Positions 28,702 through 39,493 are shown, counted from the stretch's first letter. The stretch is 64,000 bases of DNA from Marinomonas rhodophyticola (GCF_026113935.1 NZ_JAPEUL010000007.1:124001-188000), one strand, 5' to 3'. Notes: generated from the sequence alone by a model not told the origin. Numbers and translations are program-made.

Positions 28702-29286
28702 ATGAAGGCATTGAAAACAAAAGGGTTATTGGTAGCGGCTTTGCTATTGGCGTCAGGTGCTGTTCTGGCTCATCCAGGGCATGAACAGGCTTCTAGCTTT
28801 ATGACGGGTTTTGCTCACCCAATGGGTGGTTTGGACCATCTTTTAGCTATGGTGGCGATTGGTCTTTGGGCGGCGAGCATAGGTGGTCGCGCTTTGTGGG
28901 CGATTCCGGCCGCGTTTGTTATGACTATGTTGTTAGGTGGTGGCTTAGCCGTGGCCGGTTTGACTGTGCCATTTGTTGAGCAAGGAATTCTGTTGTCTGT
29001 CATCGTATTGGGGGCTTTGGTGTTGTTTGCTAAGCGTTTACCAACGACGGTTTGCGTGGCAATTGCCGGTGGTTTTGCGTTGTTTCACGGTGCCGCTCAC
29101 GGAATGGAAATGCCGTTGAATGCTAATGGTCTGCAATATGCGCTGGGCTTTGCTTTGGCAACGGCTGGCTTGCATGTGGTTGGTCTGGGTTTTGGTCAGT
29201 TAATGGCGAAAATCGGCACGCCTTTGGCGACGCGTATTAGTGGTTCTGTGATTGCTGTTGCAGGCTTGGTGCTTGCTCTTGTATAA
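28702..29286 (+). CDS. ureJ: HupE/UreJ family nickel permease
   Basis: Membrane protein of 194 residues with a signal peptide (ALLLASGAVLAHPGHEQ) and about six helices. Family signatures are HPMGGLDHLLAMVAIGLWAA and ALFHGAAHGMEMP; the HPxxGxDH motif binds nickel in HupE proteins. Its place at the end of the urease cluster supports nickel uptake for urease. Confidence 0.92.
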   Translation: MKALKTKGLLVAALLLASGAVLAHPGHEQASSFMTGFAHPMGGLDHLLAMVAIGLWAASIGGRALWAIPAAFVMTMLLGGGLAVAGLTVPFVEQGILLSVIVLGALVLFAKRLPTTVCVAIAGGFALFHGAAHGMEMPLNANGLQYALGFALATAGLHVVGLGFGQLMAKIGTPLATRISGSVIAVAGLVLALV

Positions 29287-29325
29287 GCCTATGAGCGGTA
29301 TGTTATGGCCTAAGCGTGAGACTCT

Positions 29326-32300
29326 ATGACGGCGGCGCAAAAGATCTTTAAAGTGCGACGCCACTATAATAAGTGGGTCGCTGACCAAACCATGGAAGAT
29401 TACGCTCTGCGTTATACCTCTAGGTATGATAGTAGCTCCAAACAAGGTCACAGTCACACCATGAGCATCGAGCGCGTCGGTCATACGGCGCTCGGTGCCA
29501 CGGCGTTTTTGGCTCTAGAGGGATTGGCCGCTGTTATTACTCTGGCGTACGGTTTTACCAATGCAGTGGCGGCGATTCTCATTGTGTTGGCGGTATTTTT
29601 TATCACCGGTTTCCCCATTGCTTATTATTCCGCTAAGCATGGTTTGGACATAGATTTATTGACCCGAGGTGCCGGTTTCGGCTATCTCGGATCGACCATT
29701 ACTTCGCTGATTTACGCATCGTTCACCTTTATTTTTTTCGCTATTGAAGCGGCTATTTTGGCCTCGGCGATGGAAGTTCTGTTAGGCATTCCCTTGGCAT
29801 TGGGTTATGCGCTCTCGGCCATTTTTGTTATTCCCATTGTGACACACGGTATTCGCGCTATCAGTCGTTTTCAAAACGGCACCCAATGGGTTTGGTTAGT
29901 GTTACAGGTCGCGGCTATCGGTGTGGTAGTTACGCAAGAATACCAAAACTTTGAAGGCTGGACGCAATACGCGCCAGTGGATGTACCGAACAGTACGCAT
30001 TTTGATTGGGTTTTGTTTGGTGCGGCGGCATCTGTGTTGTTTGCCTTGATGGCGCAGATTGGCGAGCAGGTCGATTATTTACGGTTTTTTCCAATTAAGA
30101 CCCAACAAAACCGCCGCCGCTGGTGGTTTTGGCTGATTTTAGCGGGTCCAGGTTGGGTGTTTATTGGCGCAATTAAAATGCTATTGGAGCTCGTTTTTGG
30201 CTTATTTGGCCATTTCCGATGGTGCTACTGACATCCAAGCTACTGATCCAACTTATTTGTATCAGCGCATCTTTTTCTTTTTAACCACGTCGCCTACTAC
30301 TGCTTTGATTTTAGCGGCGGTGTTTGTGTTTATCTGTCAGATGAAAATCAATTTAACCAACGCCTATGCGGGTTCCATTGCTTGGTCGAATTTCTTTTCA
30401 CGCTTAACGCATTCCCATCCGGGGCGTGTAGTTTGGTTGGTGTTTAACGTGACCATTGCCTTATTGCTGATGGAATTAGGCATTTATCAAGCCTTGGGTG
30501 CGATTTTAGGCGTGTTTGCCATCGCCGCGGTGAGCTGGCTGGGCAGTTTGTCGGCGGATTTATTGATCAATAAGCCCTTGGGACTAAGCCCTAACTATGT
30601 CGAGTTCAAACGCGCGCACCTATACGACATTAATCCGGTCGGAACTGGGTCGATGTTGATCGCAACTACGTTAGGGTTAGTGAGTTATTTAGGTGTCTTT
30701 GGCGACGTGGCGAAAAGCTTATGCCACTTTATTTCGTTGGGTTCTTGTTTCGTCTTTGTGCCGCTAATCGCTTGGATCACCAAGGGCAAATACTACCTTG
30801 CGCGCCAAAGCCCTGAGCTGATTCCGATGATAGAGTTAGCAAAGCAGCGCAACCCTAAATATGTCACCTTGACCTGCGGGATTTGTGAGAATGCGTTCGA
30901 AACGGAAGACATGAGTTTTTGTTCGGCCTACATGCAGCCGATTTGTTCTTTGTGTTGTTCCTTGGATGTGCGCTGTTTAGATAGCTGCAAGCCGCAGGCA
31001 AGTATTGGTCAGCAGAGCGATTATTTCTTAAAGTTGTTTTTACCCAAAGGTTTGGTGAAAGCTCTGAGTTCGCGTTTTGGTCGTTTTGCGTCTTTGTTGT
31101 TGGTGATTAATATCATTAACGCGGCACTGATGATGCTGATTTATCGGCAGATGGCACCGAGTTCGTTGAGTGAAGAAGCTTTGTTAAAAGACACCATGTT
31201 GGCGCTGTTTTTTACCTTGTTGATTGTATCTGGCGTGTTGTCATGGTTATTTGTGTTGGCTCATGAAAGTCGCGTGGTGGCGCAGAAAGAGTCGAACCGT
31301 CAAACGCGAAAATTGATTCGTGAGATTGATGCTCACCAAGAAACCGACAAAGCCTTACAGCATGCCAAAGAGCAAGCCGAACGAGCAAATGAGGCGAAAA
31401 GTCGTTATCTCACCGGTATTAGTCACGAATTACGTACGCCACTGCAATCTATTATTGGTTATGCACAACTTTTATCTGAGAAAGCCAATACGCCCTCTGG
31501 ACATCAGAATGGTTTGGATATTATTCATCGCAGCGGGTTGTATTTGGCAGATTTGATCGAAGGTTTGTTGGATATCTCTAAGATAGAAGCGGGGCGTTTT
31601 GACCTGTATCGCAATACGGTGGATTTGCCCAAACTGATCGACCAACTCAACAGTATGTTTGCTATGCAGGCGCGCAGTAAAGGGGTGCAATTTCAGGCAA
31701 AAATTCTGGCGCCTTTACCACAACATGTTATTACGGATGAAAAGCGCTTACGACAGATTTTGATCAATTTGTTGTCAAATGCAGTGAAATATACGCCAAA
31801 AGGTTCGGTTTTGTTTGAAGTGAATTATCGTAATCAAGTAGCGGAATTTATCATTCGAGATACGGGCATTGGTATAAAAGAAGGCCATTTAAAACGTATT
31901 TTCGATCCTTTTGAGCGAGTCCGTGATGTTAGCACTGGGAATTTACCCGGTACGGGCTTGGGATTGACCATAGTGAAGTTATTGACTGAAATTATGGGAG
32001 GAGATTTGCAAGCGCGTTCCGTGATTGGAGAAGGGAGTGAGTTTCGAGTGAGCTTGATGTTGCCTTGGGTTAGTCAAGGAGATGGCTCTGCTTATGAATA
32101 CAAACGTATCGTGAGTTATCGGGGTTATCAGCGCACCTTGATGGTGGTGGATGATGATCCTGTAGTACGTGGTTTATTATCGGATATTCTTGTACCGCTT
32201 GGTTTTAATGTGTTGGAAGCTGCCGATGCTGAAAGCTGTTTGGATGAGCTGGAATCCTGCTCGCCAGATTTATTTGTCCTAGATGTGTCGATGCCCGGAA

Positions 32301-32839
32301 TGGATGGCTTGAGCTTGGCTAAGCTGTTACGGGATCGCGCTTACAGTGCGCCGATTATTATGCTGTCCGCTGATGCTAAAGAGAATCAGCGCAAGCCAGA
32401 TGAGCAAGCGGCGTTTAATCAATATTTGGTTAAACCGGTGAACAACAGTGCCTTATTGGATGCTATCAAACACTGGCTAGTATTGGAGTGGGTGTATCAA
32501 GAAACAGAATTGGATACCTTAGCACTAACGGCTCTTAAGAAGACGGTTAGCGGTAACGAAGAACCTTACCAAGACGTGCTAGAAGATCCATCCGTTGCCA
32601 CGATTCCAGACCATGAAAGTGTTCGAGAGCTGATGGCGTTTGCTGAAATGGGTTATAAAAAAGGCGTGCGTGGCGTGTTGGATCAGCTGGCCAAAAAAGA
32701 CGTGATTGCCCAGACTCATTTACAGCAATTGGAAAGTTTGTATCAAGGTTTTCAGTTTGATGCGATTGCTCAATATATACAAACAAACTCACAGTTAATG
32801 TGTGAGGTCAGTGAGAAACCGAATGATGAACCCCAGTAG
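29326..32839 (+). CDS. NCS1-like permease fused to hybrid histidine kinase with receiver domain (frame broken at ~30186)
   Basis: One protein of about 1170 residues. Residues 1-480 form an NCS1/cytosine-purine permease-like unit with about 12 helices (NKWVADQTMEDYALRYTSRY, then LTRGAGFGYLGSTITSLIYA). A cysteine-rich segment with eight Cys follows (CGICENAFE... CSLCCSLDVRCLDSC). After another membrane segment come HisKA (GISHELRTPLQS, His near residue 700), HATPase_c (DTGIGI, GTGLGLTIV) and a receiver domain (MVVDDD ... LFVLDVSMPGMDG). The frame slips at 30184-30190 (AIKMLL, then SSFLAYLAISDG in the next frame). It probably senses a transported nitrogen compound and signals to the adjacent LuxR regulator. 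That the ligand is urea or a purine is inferred from context only. Confidence 0.85.
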
Positions 32840-33737
32840 TAAAAGTGACATTGTCTTAGTGGTCGACGATTCGCCTGATGCGTTGAGTCTGATTCATGAC
32901 ACTTTGGAAGCGGCTCATATGGATGTTTTGGTCGCTCTGGAGGGACGACAGGCGTTAACCATTGCGAAACGGATTCGACCTGACATCATTTTGCTTGATG
33001 CCATCATGCCAAATATGGACGGTTTTGACACCTGTCGAGCATTAAAAGCCGACCAAAGTTTGGCGTCGATTCCGGTTATCTTTATGACGGGATTAAGCGA
33101 CACGGACGATATTGTGCGCGGTTTAGAAGCAGGTGGGGTAGATTATCTCACCAAGCCGATTCAGCCCAATGAACTGATTGCTCGTATGCGGGTACATTTG
33201 TCGAATGCACGCTTGAGCAACAACGCGCAATCGGCCCTTGATAGCATGGGGCAATATTTAATGACAACCAATCACGCTGGTGAAATTACTTGGGCCACAC
33301 CACAAACTTACGCGTTACTTGCCAAAGCGCGGGCTAATAGTGAGTGGCAAAGCACACACTTAGCATTGCAAATACGTCTTTGGTTGGCTCATCAACCTGT
33401 GATAGGTAACCTGTTGAAACTCAGCGATTTGGACTATCCGCTAGCGCTGAAAATGATGGGCGTCACGGAACAGAAAGAAGTGTTGTTAAGATTGGAAGAT
33501 GGTGATAAACCCACAGGCCCTGCGCTATTAAAGAAAGAGCTGGATCTTACCGATCGGGAGTCAGAAGTGTTGCACTGGATTGCCAATGGTAAAACCAACC
33601 GCGAAATCGCGGAAATTCTCGATATGAATTCACGAACGGTCAACAAACACCTAGAACAAATCTTCCCCAAGCTCGGTGTCGAAAACCGTACTTCCGCCGC
33701 AGGGGTGGCATTGCGCATTTTATCGGCCGATCGTTAA
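32823..33737 (+). CDS. Response regulator with LuxR-type DNA-binding domain
   Basis: About 304 residues. A CheY-like receiver fills residues 1-125 (DIVLVVDDSPDALSLIHDTL, then IILLDAIMPNMDGFDTC and DYLTKPI). A middle region of unknown type follows, then a C-terminal LuxR/FixJ helix-turn-helix (LTDRESEVLHWIANGKTNRE, then IAEILDMNSRTVNKHLEQIF). The start overlaps the end of the kinase gene, so kinase and regulator are co-translated. It is probably the phospho-acceptor of that kinase. The urt/ure genes are a plausible target. Confidence 0.9.
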   Translation: MMNPSSKSDIVLVVDDSPDALSLIHDTLEAAHMDVLVALEGRQALTIAKRIRPDIILLDAIMPNMDGFDTCRALKADQSLASIPVIFMTGLSDTDDIVRGLEAGGVDYLTKPIQPNELIARMRVHLSNARLSNNAQSALDSMGQYLMTTNHAGEITWATPQTYALLAKARANSEWQSTHLALQIRLWLAHQPVIGNLLKLSDLDYPLALKMMGVTEQKEVLLRLEDGDKPTGPALLKKELDLTDRESEVLHWIANGKTNREIAEILDMNSRTVNKHLEQIFPKLGVENRTSAAGVALRILSADR

Positions 33738-33860
33738 TAAATATCTTTTGAAAATAGCTTGGTCATTCAGACTTAACTTAAGGTAAGCATTTACATATTT
33801 TATCCGTATAAAAATTACTCTATGCTGGTTTTTTATTGCATCGTAAAAGGTGTTTATCGT

Positions 33861-34275
33861 ATGTCTATTCAGTACAAGGTTAATCAGTCTATTACCTCTG
33901 CTCAATTCATTGAGCCTCTTGTCTAAAACCTCCCTTGGTGCGCGTCGTCCCATTGATAATACTGAGACCATTGAAGCCATGTTAAAACACGCTAATCTGC
34001 TGATTACCGCATGGCAGGGTGAGGCGCTTGTTGGTGTGGCGCGTTCGGTGACAGATTTTGCCTTTTGCTGCTATTTATCAGACTTAGCGGTGGATGAATC
34101 TGTACAGGCATCGGGGATCGGTAAAACCCTGATTCGAATGACCAAGGAAGCCTTACAGCCCAAGTGCTCTTTGATTTTATTGTCTGCGCCGCAAGCCGTA
34201 GCGTATTACCCTAAAATTGGCTTTACCCAACACAACAGTGCATGGGTGCTGACGAATATTGATGACTTAAAATAA
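33861..34275 (+). CDS. GNAT family N-acetyltransferase (frame broken at ~33915)
   Basis: Small GNAT of about 138 residues. ATG 33861 has AAAAGG upstream and begins MSIQYKVNQSITSAQFIE. One extra C at 33915-33916 then breaks the frame, and LLSKTSLGARRPIDNTETIE continues in the neighbouring frame. Core segments are LVGVARSVTDFAFCCYLSDL, then AVDESVQASGIGKTLI (the acetyl-CoA loop) and a C-terminal PKIGFTQHNSAWVL. Substrate unknown. Confidence 0.8.
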
Positions 34276-34316
34276 GGAGTCTATTAGGCAAGTAACCAAC
34301 TGAATTATATAGGGTT

Positions 34317-34396
34317 TTGTAGGTCGTGGCTTCAGCCCGACAAAACGTGATTTGTCGTCACGAGTTTTTTTGTCGGCCTAAAGGCTCGACCTACAA
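34317..34396. repeat. Dispersed palindromic repeat, copy 2
   Basis: 80 bp with terminal inverted repeats TTGTAGGTCG / CGACCTACAA, closely related to the copy at 27900-27977. Shared blocks are TGTAGGTCGNGGCTTNAGCC and TTTTTTGTCGGC. It lies between the GNAT gene and the convergent chemoreceptor gene. Confidence 0.8.
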
Positions 34397-34424
34397 GCAA
34401 GCTATCCTCTTGAAGAAAGGCTGC

Positions 34425-36321
34425 TTAGATCTGGAATTGACCCACTTCATTGTCTACTTGTTGTGCAAGTAGGCTAAGCCGTTTCGATTGTTCCACACCG
34501 GTTTGGCTTTCTGAGGCTAAGTCCGCAGCGACTTGACGAATGATCTCGCTGTTTTGGCTGATTTCATTGGTGACAGCGGTTTGCTCTTCTGCGGCAGTGG
34601 CGATTTGTGTCGCCATGTCAGAAATACTAACAATGGCGTTAGCGATTTCTTCTAGACTTTGTGTGGCGGCATCGGCATCGGCTACGCTGGTTTGAGCTTT
34701 TGCACTGCTGTTTTGCATCGACACAACAGCTCTCGATGTTTGTTCTTGCAGTAACTCGATCATTTTTTGAATTTCTTCCGTCGAGGCATGGGTGCGCTGT
34801 GACAAGGTACGAACTTCGTCGGCGACCACAGCAAAGCCACGACCATGTTCACCGGCACGTGCGGCTTCAATGGCGGCGTTTAATGCCAATAAGTTGGTCT
34901 GCTCCGCAATGCCTATAATGGTAGCGAGAATGCCGCTGATTTGTTGGGCATGCTTATCTAGATCGGCTATCTGTTGTGTAGCGGCGCTGACTTCGTTGGC
35001 CAGTTCATAGGTAGAATGACGGCTTTTTTGTACTTGCGCACTGCCTTTATTTCCCAGTTCCACAGAGTGACCCGCGGCTTTAGCGGTTTGCTCTGCATTG
35101 CCAGCGATCTCGTGGGTTGCCGCTGCCATTTCAGTTACTGCAGACGCCACCATGTCGATTTCTTGTTGCTGAGTCGCCACACGCGAGGCGCTTTGTGTTG
35201 AAGAATTCGATACTTTGTGTGCTTCGTCTGCCACATCTTTGGACAGCGTTTTTAGTCGTTCAACCACACCGTGCATATGGCCCACAAAATCGTTAAAGCC
35301 TTGTGCCAATACACCAATTTCATCGTCGCGTTTTACTGGGATGCGAGCGCGTAAATCGCCTTTACCTTTAGAGATATCTTGTAACGCATTAGAAACTCGA
35401 TTTAGGTCACTAAAGAGGACTTTGAACAACCAGTATAAAAAGCAAATAAAACCGATTAAGAGAAGTAAAGCGGTGACGATTTGGCGAATCAAGACTTTAT
35501 AGACAGGTGCCATTAGTTCACTTTTGTCCATAGTAAAGATCAATGACCAATCCGTGCCTGGAATGGCTTGTCCATAAGCAAATACCTCTTTTCCATTTAG
35601 GGTTTCTTCCGCTAACTTGTCTTCCTTGATCAAATTAGACAGAAGTTTAGGGGCAAAAATCGAAGAGATAGACTCGGCTTTTTTCATCACCATGTCTCTG
35701 TCTGGATGGGCAATAATGTCGTTGTTCGACGCCACCATCATGGCAAAGCCTGACCACTGGGACGTTAAGCTCGCCAACTTGTTTAGACAGCTGATCCAAA
35801 CTGAGGTTAGCGCCAACCATGCCAAATGTTTGTCCATTTCGGTTAACAGGATTCGTTAGAATTATCACTAAATCTTTGGTGGTGGAGCTGAGATTTGGTC
35901 CAAGTATGCTGGCTTTACCTTTGCTCATGGCCTCTCGGTACCAGTGTTGTTCGCGGGGATCATAGTCAGGTCGTTTGGCATCGAGTGCGGGATCTTGGCG
36001 ATACATATTGCCGTCGTTGTTGCCGTAATAAGTTAGCGCAAATTGGCCGCTATCGAAGGCTTGTTTGATCGCGATATAGGGCGATTGTTCTGGTGCGCGT
36101 TCTAAGGTATTGGCAAGCGAGGTGGCAATGACTTTACGGCTATTTAACCATTCACTGGTATTGTCACCATAGGCACCAGCAAAGTGACGCACGTCTTTCA
36201 ATAAAGAGTCACGCATTTGCTGGGTGAGCGACAAGGTCGTTTCGGTAATGAGGTAAGCTGTCGTTATGACGACCGCTAAAATACTGACACTCAATAAACG
36301 AGTGCGCAGAGAAAGAGTCAT
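34425..36321 (-). CDS. Methyl-accepting chemotaxis protein with periplasmic Cache-type sensor (frame broken at ~35765)
   Basis: About 631 residues. An N-terminal membrane helix is followed by a periplasmic dCache-like domain ([20 protein letters not shown], then [19 protein letters not shown]). The second membrane helix ([20 protein letters not shown]) leads to a HAMP domain and the signalling coiled coil with its hairpin tip ([20 protein letters not shown], then [18 protein letters not shown]). The frame breaks inside the Cache domain after [26 protein letters not shown] continues in the next frame. Ligand unknown, but amino or organic acids are common for such sensors. No terminal pentapeptide is visible. 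Confidence 0.9.
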
Positions 36322-36336
36322 TCAGATATCTCCAAT

Positions 36337-36373
36337 AAAAAAAGGGCGTAGCATTGTAGTAATGCTTACGCCC
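36337..36373 (-). terminator. Rho-independent terminator of the MatC-like permease gene
   Basis: On the minus strand, GGGCGTAAGCATT and AATGCTACGCCC form a stem with one bulge around loop ACTAC, followed by seven T. It isolates the amidohydrolase/permease unit from the chemoreceptor gene downstream. Confidence 0.9.
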
Positions 36374-36391
36374 AAAGAGGTTTAAGGTACG

Positions 36392-37690
36392 CTAAAGCAC
36401 GAAGGTGATTAGCAGGTTAAATAATAAAGCGGCGGCAAATCCCAATGGTGCGGCACGGAATAGGAGTTGTGGAAAGAGCTTGGTGCGGCTTTCCTCTGTT
36501 GGGCAAGCGCCCAGCATCAAACTACCACCTGAAGAGAAAGGCGAAATTGCCGTGGCTTGTGCACCGACAACAATACAGATGAACAGCATCATAGGATCCA
36601 ATGACAAGCTTTGTGCAATGGACGGTACGATTGGGAAAAGCGCAGGTGTTACGACGCCTAAGGTACTGGCAAACAGAGACATAAATGCGGCAACAATCCC
36701 AAATACAACAGGAACAAATACCGCAGGGATAGAGGTGCCAATCCACGAGGCAAGGTCGTCGATGGTGCCGGCTTTGATAGCAACCGAGATCAACATACCC
36801 ACACCACAAATCATAATAAGCGTAGACCAAGGCACAGAAGCAATGGCTTTGCGTTCATCGCCTAGTTTCAACAACAGCGCAATGACAGAGAACACACTGG
36901 CAATTAAGCCAATGTCCATTTTTGAATTGATGAAGCTAATCGTCTGATTATCAGGGAATACTAGGTGTGAAATTGGCGCAAGCAATACTAAGCCCATCAT
37001 AACCAGCGTTAGTATGAGTGTTTGGCGTTGTTCTTTATTAAACGCCGTGGGCGCTTCTATTTGAAAGCCGCCTTTGGCGATCGTGCTACGGTGTTTGGTG
37101 AAGAAAATCAGCGCCGTAATCACGATGAAAGGTATGATAGCTGAGCTTAGAAAAATACCAATAGAGTTGATAAAGGCTTGGTTTTCTGTGATACCGGCGT
37201 TTGTCATGATACCGCGGAAAATAATGCCGCTCTGACTAGACATAAAGTTCGCCCCCGTTAGTGCCCCATAACCTACCGACATCGAGCCAATTACCATACT
37301 CATGCCAGTACGCTGGCAAAGCAGTAGGGTAATAGGCGCCATAAAGGCTAATACCGTGTAGTAGCCTGCGCCCAAAGCCGAAATAATCGTTGTGGTAATG
37401 AAAATGGCGTAAGGCAACAGATGGGGGAAATGGCGGCAACGATACATGAGATGCTCGGCCAGCTTTTCCAAGGTGCCATTGATGATGGCGAAGCTATAAA
37501 ACAAAGACACAGAGAAGATAATAAAGAAGATCTTCAGAGGCCACATTTTAATGATGTCGTTTGGGCTTAGTCCCAGTGCAAAGCTGCCAATCAAGTAGGC
37601 AAAGGCAATGGCAAACAGTCCGATATTAATACGAGTTTTATAGCCGAGAATGATGGAGAGTAGTATGGCTCCAACAACAAGTAGACTCAT
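36392..37690 (-). CDS. SLC13/MatC-like anion permease
   Basis: Inner-membrane transporter of 432 residues with 11-12 helices. The N terminus resembles the MatC dicarboxylate carrier region (NIGLFAIAFAYLIGSFALGL, then DIIKMWPLKIFFIIFSVSLF), and the C-terminal half contains TLGVVTPALFPIVPSIAQSL and AISPFSSGGSLMLGACP. Family members carry di- or monocarboxylates. It is paired with an amidohydrolase gene upstream and a divergent GntR regulator, suggesting uptake of the substrate of that enzyme. Confidence 0.8.
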   Translation of the reverse strand: MSLLVVGAILLSIILGYKTRINIGLFAIAFAYLIGSFALGLSPNDIIKMWPLKIFFIIFSVSLFYSFAIINGTLEKLAEHLMYRCRHFPHLLPYAIFITTTIISALGAGYYTVLAFMAPITLLLCQRTGMSMVIGSMSVGYGALTGANFMSSQSGIIFRGIMTNAGITENQAFINSIGIFLSSAIIPFIVITALIFFTKHRSTIAKGGFQIEAPTAFNKEQRQTLILTLVMMGLVLLAPISHLVFPDNQTISFINSKMDIGLIASVFSVIALLLKLGDERKAIASVPWSTLIMICGVGMLISVAIKAGTIDDLASWIGTSIPAVFVPVVFGIVAAFMSLFASTLGVVTPALFPIVPSIAQSLSLDPMMLFICIVVGAQATAISPFSSGGSLMLGACPTEESRTKLFPQLLFRAAPLGFAAALLFNLLITFVL

Positions 37691-37725
37691 TTTGATGGTT
37701 CCTTTTCACACTGCCTGGTTGGCAA

Positions 37726-38568
37726 TTAAAATTTAAATAGCTTGCTTGGGTTCGTTATCAGGATCTGCTTGCGTTCATCCATGTTTGGCAGTAATGCTTC
37801 CATAAACTGGTATTGTTCTGGGTAATCGGTTTGTGATTCGAACTGGGTATGTGGCCAGTCACTGCCCCACAATAAAAGTTCTGAGTGTCCATAAGCTGAG
37901 CGCAAAGTGGCTAACATGGTTTGTGCTTGCTCGAGGTTGGCATCACAGCGATAGGCTGCTGATACCTTAGTCCAGATAGGCGCACCGCTGCTTAATAAAT
38001 CTAAGAAGTCTTGATGGGCAGGATTGGATACTTGAATGCCCGTTGAAGTCCGTCCAAAGTGATCGACAATAATCTCTACGCCTGATTCTAAAATAGCCGG
38101 TAGAAAACTGGCTAAATCGTCGATTTCTCGCTGAATTTCTACCACCCAGTTGCGCTGTGCCAATTTACTGAAAAAGCTCTGCCACAGCGGTGCTGTGTAA
38201 TCTTCCAGCGGCTTTTTAATAAGATTAAGACGAATGCCAACCACGCCGGCTGCGTTCAAATCGTCCAGCTCTGTATCACTGATGCTAGGATCGACAACTG
38301 CAATGCCTTTTAACTGTGTTGCGTGTTCGCGCAGCGCAGCCAGCATAAAGTGGTTGTCTGTGCCCAAAAAGCTTGGTTGAACCAACACGCCATGAGACAC
38401 ATTGTGTTTGGCTAAGTGATCTAAAAAATCTTCGGCCAGTGCATTGTATTCTGGTGCATATCGACGCTGTTCGGCCATAGGAAGGTCAGTGCGAAATAGA
38501 TGCGCATGAGTATCGATGCCTGTTATTAATGGTGATAGATGCGTTATTTGAGAATCGTGTTTTGTCAT
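37726..38568 (-). CDS. Amidohydrolase family protein (LigI-like metal-dependent hydrolase)
   Basis: A 280-residue TIM-barrel hydrolase of the amidohydrolase-2 family. Motifs are GIDTHAHLF near the N terminus (metal-binding HxH), VDHFGRT in the middle and LLWGSDWPHTQFES near the C terminus with the catalytic Asp. This set resembles 2-pyrone-4,6-dicarboxylate lactonase (LigI) and related lactonases. First gene of the unit read with the permease. The substrate is probably a lactone or cyclic carboxylate, by inference only. Confidence 0.82.
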   Translation of the reverse strand: MTKHDSQITHLSPLITGIDTHAHLFRTDLPMAEQRRYAPEYNALAEDFLDHLAKHNVSHGVLVQPSFLGTDNHFMLAALREHATQLKGIAVVDPSISDTELDDLNAAGVVGIRLNLIKKPLEDYTAPLWQSFFSKLAQRNWVVEIQREIDDLASFLPAILESGVEIIVDHFGRTSTGIQVSNPAHQDFLDLLSSGAPIWTKVSAAYRCDANLEQAQTMLATLRSAYGHSELLLWGSDWPHTQFESQTDYPEQYQFMEALLPNMDERKQILITNPSKLFKF

Positions 38569-38610
38569 TTTTTATTATTCAATGTGAAAGATTAGTGTAA
38601 TTTTTTGTAA

Positions 38611-38637
38611 TTCATATATATGAATATATGTCTATAT
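38611..38637. promoter_or_regulatory. Candidate GntR operator between amidohydrolase and GntR genes
   Basis: The perfect 14-bp palindrome TTCATATATATGAA (38611-38624) is followed at once by the dyad-like ATATGTCTATAT (38626-38637). It lies in the divergent promoter region. HutC-subfamily GntR proteins bind AT-rich dyads of this kind, so autoregulation and control of the amidohydrolase/permease unit is inferred. Confidence 0.45.
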
Positions 38638-38749
38638 GATTGGTAAGTCAACAATCGTGGATCTTCTGTTACCTGAGTATTAGAATAGGCCCTACTAAAA
38701 AGAGGCTCACCAATTAAGGGACTCGCTAACAAACGCTTATAAATAAGAG

Positions 38750-39493
38750 ATGATAATGACTTTTTTCAAGCATGGGCGGGATAAACGTTTGCCGCTGTAT
38801 CAACAGGTACGTGATGAATTGCTAGAGAACATCAGCGCGGGGATTTGGTTGCCGGAGAAGCCTATCCCGACAGAAAGTGAATTAACCAAAAGCTATGGCG
38901 TAGCCATTGGTACGATCCGTAAGGCCGTGGATACGCTAGTGAATGATGGTTTGCTTTATCGAAGCCAAGGTCGTGGTACTTTTGTGCGTCGACCAGATTT
39001 CAACGCTTCGTTGTTTCGATTTTTTCGTCAGATGTCTGCGGATGGACGTTTTGTCATGCCGAAAAGTCAGCTGTTATCAAAAACCATGAAACAACCGTCT
39101 AAGCACATTGCTGATGCGTTAAACCTTAAGATAAAGGATCGCGCCATTTGCCTTGAACGTCTGCGCTTTTTGGAAGATCGCGTGGTGCTAACGGAAGAAA
39201 TTTGGCTGCCTGCGTCGTTATTTAGCCGTCTGATTGATCTCGAATTGTCCGAGTTTGGTAATTTGCTTTATCCATTTTATGAGCAAGAATGCGGTCAGCT
39301 TATCGCGTCAGCAAAAGAAACCTTAACGATCCAATCGGCCAATACCCGCATTGCAGGAGCATTAAACATCGCTGAAAACAGCCCCGTTGCGGTGATTGAA
39401 CGAGTGGCTTATGGTTACGATAAAACGCCCTTGGAGTACCGCATTTCCCATGGTGCTGCAGAGACGTTTTGTTATCAAATAGAGATTACTTAA
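38750..39493 (+). CDS. GntR family transcriptional regulator (HutC/UTRA type)
   Basis: A 247-residue regulator. The N-terminal GntR winged helix has LPLYQQVRDELLENISAGIW and PTESELTKSYGVAIGTIRKA, then VDTLVNDGLLYRSQGRGTFV. A C-terminal UTRA ligand domain follows (ICLERLRFLEDRVVLTEEIW through VAYGYDKTPLEYRISHGAAE). ATGs at 38750 and 38756 are both possible. Divergent from the amidohydrolase gene, which it probably represses until an effector binds. Confidence 0.92.
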   Translation: MIMTFFKHGRDKRLPLYQQVRDELLENISAGIWLPEKPIPTESELTKSYGVAIGTIRKAVDTLVNDGLLYRSQGRGTFVRRPDFNASLFRFFRQMSADGRFVMPKSQLLSKTMKQPSKHIADALNLKIKDRAICLERLRFLEDRVVLTEEIWLPASLFSRLIDLELSEFGNLLYPFYEQECGQLIASAKETLTIQSANTRIAGALNIAENSPVAVIERVAYGYDKTPLEYRISHGAAETFCYQIEIT

